Assembly (NCBI GenBank): GCA_002367285.1
Contig: DFBF01000309.1
Span: 1 to 9,238, forward strand
Source: Rhodobacteraceae bacterium UBA3087
GTDB taxonomy: Bacteria; Pseudomonadota; Alphaproteobacteria; Rhodobacterales; Rhodobacteraceae
Reading direction: 5' to 3'
Length of the DNA stretch: 9,238 nucleotides
In this document: positions 6,761 to 9,238 of the stretch, piece after piece
Layout: each line of letters begins with the position of its first letter
How positions within the stretch are numbered: the first letter of the stretch is position 1
Position numbers and translations under genes: made by a program
The notes under the pieces: generated by a model
Told to the model about the DNA's origin: nothing
The model's database searches: none
The model's input: the letters and a program-made list of their open reading frames with translations, nothing else

Positions 6761-7413
6761 GCGAACAACTTCCTTTCCCGCTGGCGGATGAACCGGACCT
6801 GGCTGAACGCGAGGCCGGGCGGCTTTTGTTTGCCGGCAACACGGACTTTCTGAAAGGCGTGGTCGCGATGAGCGGCCTGCCAGATCCCGACCGGTTGGAA
6901 ATCTGCTTTGCCGGACGTTCGAACGTCGGAAAATCAAGCCTGATCAATGCATTGACAGGGCGAAAAGGGCTGGCGCGGGCGTCAAACACGCCGGGCCGCA
7001 CGCAGGAAATAAACTTTTTCACCACCACCAATGGCCCCTATCTGGTCGACCTTCCCGGCTATGGCTTTGCCAATGCGCCGGTGGCCGTGGTGGCGAAATG
7101 GCAACGACTGTTGAAGTCCTATCTGTCAGGTCGCCAGAACCTTCGCCGGGCCTTTGTGCTGATTGATGCGCGCCATGGGGTGAAGCCTGTGGATGATGAA
7201 ATCATGTCTCTGTTGGACAGTTCCGCAGTGACGTTTCAAGCGGTCCTGACCAAGGCCGACAAGGTCAAGGAAAAGGACCGTGAAAAGGTGCTGGAGCAGG
7301 TGCGCAAAGCCCTGGCCAAACACCCGGCGGCCTTTCCCGAGATGGTCTTGACCAGTTCCGAAAAGGGCGACGGGATCGAAACACTGCGCGCGATTATCGC
7401 CGAGCTGGACTGA
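6757..7413 (+). CDS. engB: Ribosome biogenesis GTPase EngB (YihA/YsxC)
   Basis: A 218-residue TRAFAC-class GTPase needed for large-ribosomal-subunit assembly. Motifs in order are G1 GRSNVGKS (53-60), G2 in NTPGRTQ (Thr78 or Thr82), G3 DLPG (98-101) followed by YGFA, G4 TKAD (165-168), and G5 SSEKGDG (200-206). The IN-FF strand after TPGRTQ and the DLPGYGFA signature are specific to EngB among small GTPases. The N-terminal 45 residues are a typical variable extension. The ATG overlaps the MOSC gene stop (ATGA), implying the same transcript and coupled translation. Length is usual (about 195-220). It is the last gene of the yidC operon; the converging SDR gene and the palindrome array follow. 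Confidence 0.97.
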   Translation: MSEQLPFPLADEPDLAEREAGRLLFAGNTDFLKGVVAMSGLPDPDRLEICFAGRSNVGKSSLINALTGRKGLARASNTPGRTQEINFFTTTNGPYLVDLPGYGFANAPVAVVAKWQRLLKSYLSGRQNLRRAFVLIDARHGVKPVDDEIMSLLDSSAVTFQAVLTKADKVKEKDREKVLEQVRKALAKHPAAFPEMVLTSSEKGDGIETLRAIIAELD

Positions 7414-7421
7414 TCCGATAT

Positions 7422-7520
7422 CGTTAACATTGTTAAAGGGGGAAAACACCCACCTGTTAACAATGTTAAACGGGACCAAACCGCGATTGTTAACATCCTT
7501 AAACCCCGTGAAACACCGGG
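7422..7520. repeat. Three 33-bp repeat units, each with a 13-bp palindromic TTAACA-N-TGTTAA box
   Basis: Boxes lie at 7424-7436 (TTAACATTGTTAA), 7457-7469 (TTAACAATGTTAA) and 7490-7502 (TTAACATCCTTAA). Start-to-start spacing is exactly 33 bases both times. Boxes 1 and 2 are perfect palindromes around one central base; box 3 keeps the left half and has two changes in the right. Each unit begins with GTTAAC and has an AAAC near its centre, so the whole 33-bp unit is weakly repeated, with unit limits near 7422-7454, 7455-7487 and 7488-7520. Boxes 1 and 2 are also exact reverse complements, able to form a 13-bp stem with a 20-base loop. The stretch is AT-rich against GC-rich flanks and fills the gap between the converging engB and SDR genes. 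A binding array for a dimeric protein is the natural reading; which protein is unknown. Confidence 0.8.
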
Positions 7521-7521
7521 G
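7504..7521. terminator. GC-rich hairpin between convergent engB and SDR genes, possible terminator
   Basis: CCCCGTG (7504-7510) pairs with CACCGGGG (7514-7521) around an AAA loop; the stem has 7 bp with a single bulged C. It lies two bases outside the SDR stop and 90 bases after the engB stop. No T-run is present on either side, so termination is only suggested by position. It overlaps the third 33-bp repeat unit. Confidence 0.3.
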
Positions 7522-7523
7522 GA

Positions 7524-8258
7524 TCAGACGTGTTGCGCGCCGTTCACTTCGATCTCGGCCCCCGAGATATACGAACTGTCATCAGAGCACAGGAAATAGA
7601 TCGCAGCGGCGACTTCTTCGGGTTGCCCAAGCCGTTTCAGCGGCAGTTTTTCGACGATCTTGTCCGTGCCTGGCGACAGAATCGCCGTTTCGACTTCGCC
7701 CGGGGCGATGGCGTTCACACGTACACCCAGCGGGCCGAAATCATGCGCCATCTCGCGGGTCAGGGCGGCCAGCGCGGCCTTGGACGTGGCATAGGCGGCG
7801 CCTGCAAACGGGTGCACGCGCGCGCCGGCGATCGAGGTCACGTTGACGACCGAGCCTTTCGCCGCCGCCAACTCGTCTTGCAAACCACGCGCCAAAACGA
7901 CCGAGGCGAAGAAATTCACGTGGAACACTTTGCCCCAATCCATCAGGCCCGTGTTCAGCGTATTCATGCGCTCGCCGTTCGGCCCCTTGGGTGACACGCC
8001 CGCGTTATTCACCAACGCGTCCAGGCGACCGCTCAGTTTTTCCTGGATCAACCCGACCGCGTTGATTGTGTCGGCGGGGTCGGAGAGGTCCAGCTGCACG
8101 TGATCCGCACGGCCCCCGCCCCATGGGCATTCGGACGGAAACGGCGCGCGCGAACAGGTGATGACACGCCAGCCCTCCTGGTTAAACCGGCGTACGGTGG
8201 CATGGCCGATGCCGCGACTGGCACCGGTCAACAATAGGGTTTTACGTGGATCACTCAT
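7524..8258 (-). CDS. Short-chain dehydrogenase/reductase (SDR), classical type
   Basis: A 244-residue classical SDR. The nucleotide-binding motif TGASRGIG is at residues 11-18, NNAG at 84-87, and the catalytic set is Asn115, Ser142, Tyr156 and Lys160 (YATSK). PGEVETAI after strand 6 and the C-terminal ISGAEIEVNG are typical of FabG-like enzymes. A Ser-Arg (36-37) after the second strand suggests NADP(H) preference, which is inference. The ATG at 8258 is preferred because GGAGG lies 5 bases upstream on the minus strand; a GTG at 8264 overlaps that site. The protein is cytosolic with no signal peptide. The substrate is unknown: FabG-like enzymes act on 3-oxoacyl groups, sugars or alcohols, and nothing nearby narrows this. 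A housekeeping fabG role is unlikely, because no acpP or fabD is adjacent. It converges on engB and is divergent from argB. Confidence 0.92.
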   Translation of the reverse strand: MSDPRKTLLLTGASRGIGHATVRRFNQEGWRVITCSRAPFPSECPWGGGRADHVQLDLSDPADTINAVGLIQEKLSGRLDALVNNAGVSPKGPNGERMNTLNTGLMDWGKVFHVNFFASVVLARGLQDELAAAKGSVVNVTSIAGARVHPFAGAAYATSKAALAALTREMAHDFGPLGVRVNAIAPGEVETAILSPGTDKIVEKLPLKRLGQPEEVAAAIYFLCSDDSSYISGAEIEVNGAQHV

Positions 8259-8314
8259 GGGCACCTCCGGGTTGGCGCGACCCTATCACTGTGGCGGCCA
8301 GGCACAATGCACCC

Positions 8315-8343
8315 TTGGCACCGCGCGCGCAGGCGCGTAACAC
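8315..8343 (+). promoter_or_regulatory. Candidate sigma70 promoter of argB
   Basis: TTGGCA (8315-8320) and TAACAC (8338-8343) are 17 bases apart and 25 bases before the argB ATG, in the 109-base divergent gap between the SDR and argB starts. The -35 match is good (5 of 6), the -10 poor (3 of 6). The spacer is an alternating GC run. No ARG-box-like palindrome was found. Confidence 0.33.
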
Positions 8344-8367
8344 GGTGAGAACAAGGAACAACGGATC

Positions 8368-9228
8368 ATGAAGACGCAAAAGATGAACCGCGATTGGATC
8401 GCCACTGCCCGCACACTCTCTCAGGCGCTGCCGTATTTGCAGCGCTATGACGGCGCGACCGTCGTCATCAAATTCGGCGGAAACGCCATGGGGGATGACG
8501 AAGAAATGGCCAGCTTTGCGCGTGACATCGTGCTGATGCGCCATGTTGGGGTGAACCCAGTCGTCGTGCACGGCGGCGGGCCGATGATCAACGAAATGCT
8601 GGGCAAACTGGGCGTCGAAAGCGACTGGGTCAACGGCAAACGGGTGACCGATGCCGCCACGGTCGAAGTGGTTGAAATGGTCCTGTCGGGCCGCGTGAAC
8701 AAACGCATCGTACAGGCCATCAACGCCCAAGGCGGCAAGGCCGTAGGCCTGTCGGGCAAGGACGCAAACCTGATGATCTGTGACCAGACCGACCCGGCCC
8801 TGGGCTTTGTCGGTACACCTGCCGACATGGACCCAAGCGTATTGCGCACGCTGTTTGACGCCGAAACCATCCCGGTCATTGCGCCGCTGGGCGCCGGGCG
8901 CAATGGCGAGACGTTCAATGTGAATGGCGACACGGCAGCGGGTGCGATTGCCGCGGCCCTGAACGCCGATCGGTTGCTGCTGTTGACCGATGTCGAGGGG
9001 GTGAAAAACGCCGACGGTGAGGTCCTGACCGAACTGACCCCGACCAAGATCCGCGACCTGACCGACAGCGGCGTGATCGCCGGCGGCATGATCCCGAAAA
9101 CCGAAACCGCGCTGGCGGCAATCGAAGGCGGCGTGCGCGCGGTGGTCATCCTGGATGGCCGCGCCCCAAACGCCTGCTTGCTGGAGCTGTACACCGACCA
9201 TGGTGCCGGGTCCCTGATCCGCGCCTGA
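8368..9228 (+). CDS. argB: Acetylglutamate kinase (N-acetyl-L-glutamate 5-kinase)
   Basis: A complete 286-residue enzyme that phosphorylates N-acetylglutamate with ATP, the second step of arginine synthesis. Visible motifs are VVIKFGGNAMG with the catalytic lysine (Lys35), VHGGGP (68-72), GKRVTD with Arg92, FNVNGDTAAG (183-192), LLTDVEGV (205-212) and AGGMIPK ending at Lys244. An N-terminal helix (about 6-28, NRDWIATARTLSQALPYLQR) precedes the kinase core. That helix is present in hexameric, arginine-inhibited enzymes and absent from the arginine-insensitive dimeric E. coli enzyme, so feedback inhibition by arginine is inferred. The ATG at 8368 follows AAGGA (8353-8357) with a slightly long 10-base gap; an internal ATG six codons in lacks a ribosome site. 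It is likely the first gene of its own transcript, just outside the yidC operon. Confidence 0.97.
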   Translation: MKTQKMNRDWIATARTLSQALPYLQRYDGATVVIKFGGNAMGDDEEMASFARDIVLMRHVGVNPVVVHGGGPMINEMLGKLGVESDWVNGKRVTDAATVEVVEMVLSGRVNKRIVQAINAQGGKAVGLSGKDANLMICDQTDPALGFVGTPADMDPSVLRTLFDAETIPVIAPLGAGRNGETFNVNGDTAAGAIAAALNADRLLLLTDVEGVKNADGEVLTELTPTKIRDLTDSGVIAGGMIPKTETALAAIEGGVRAVVILDGRAPNACLLELYTDHGAGSLIRA

Positions 9229-9238
9229 CGGTTTTCCG

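Noticed and set aside
7424..7502. The TTAA-rich boxes as CtrA binding sites
   Set aside because: The CtrA consensus needs TTAA-N7-TTAA; all three boxes have TTAA-N5-TTAA.
7500..7515. GTGAAACA as a parS site
   Set aside because: It matches only one half of the parS palindrome TGTTTCACGTGAAACA; the other half (TAAACCCC) does not match.
7424..7846. In-frame 11-codon repeat (LT-x-L pattern) across the 33-bp units, as part of a plus-strand ORF
   Set aside because: 33 is a multiple of three, so the repeat is in frame by arithmetic. The rest of the ORF runs antisense through the SDR gene, only a TTG start exists, and no ribosome site precedes it.
8251..9201. 316-codon minus-strand ORF opposite argB
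   Set aside because: It is a shadow of argB: composition is low-complexity Gln/His/Asp, there is no recognisable domain, and the plus-strand kinase is unambiguous.

Overview
The window looks like a chromosomal segment of a Rhodobacterales (Roseobacter-group) alphaproteobacterium. This rests on GC-rich coding sequence, on alphaproteobacterial-type YidC, EngB and ArgB proteins, and on the order yidD ... yidC - MOSC gene - engB ... argB, which I recall from Rhodobacteraceae genomes. No database search was possible, so the taxon is an inference.

Layout. Positions 1-204 hold the C-terminal part of yidD, cut by the window edge. Positions 205-528 have no recognised gene, but contain a sigma70-like promoter candidate, a 25-codon ORF with a strong Shine-Dalgarno sequence, and two similar small hairpins. 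They lead into a DUF1127 small-protein gene (529-750). Next comes a minus-strand exported pseudoazurin-like cupredoxin (870-1376), divergent from ttcA (tRNA 2-thiocytidine synthesis, 1562-2407). After it is a membrane-anchored degenerate-GGDEF/intact-EAL protein (2508-4043), predicted to hydrolyse cyclic-di-GMP. yidC (4173-6002), a MOSC-domain gene (5999-6760) and engB (6757-7413) follow, joined by two ATGA stop/start overlaps, so they are almost certainly one operon. A convergent intergenic region (7414-7523) carries three 13-bp palindromic boxes at an exact 33-bp pitch, plus a GC-rich hairpin. A minus-strand SDR oxidoreductase (7524-8258) is divergent from complete argB (8368-9228).

How the genes fit together. 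YidD and YidC both serve insertion of inner-membrane proteins, and EngB is a ribosome-assembly GTPase, so the backbone is a translation and membrane-biogenesis cluster. TtcA (tRNA modification) is loosely related to that theme. The DUF1127 gene, the cupredoxin, the EAL protein and the SDR look like lineage-specific insertions into the cluster.

Most of the window is ordinary housekeeping DNA, and I see no mobile element, CRISPR array, toxin-antitoxin pair or defence cassette. The signal least explained by known features is the 33-bp-pitch palindrome array between engB and the SDR gene. The second is the promoter, 25-codon ORF and paired-hairpin leader before the DUF1127 gene.
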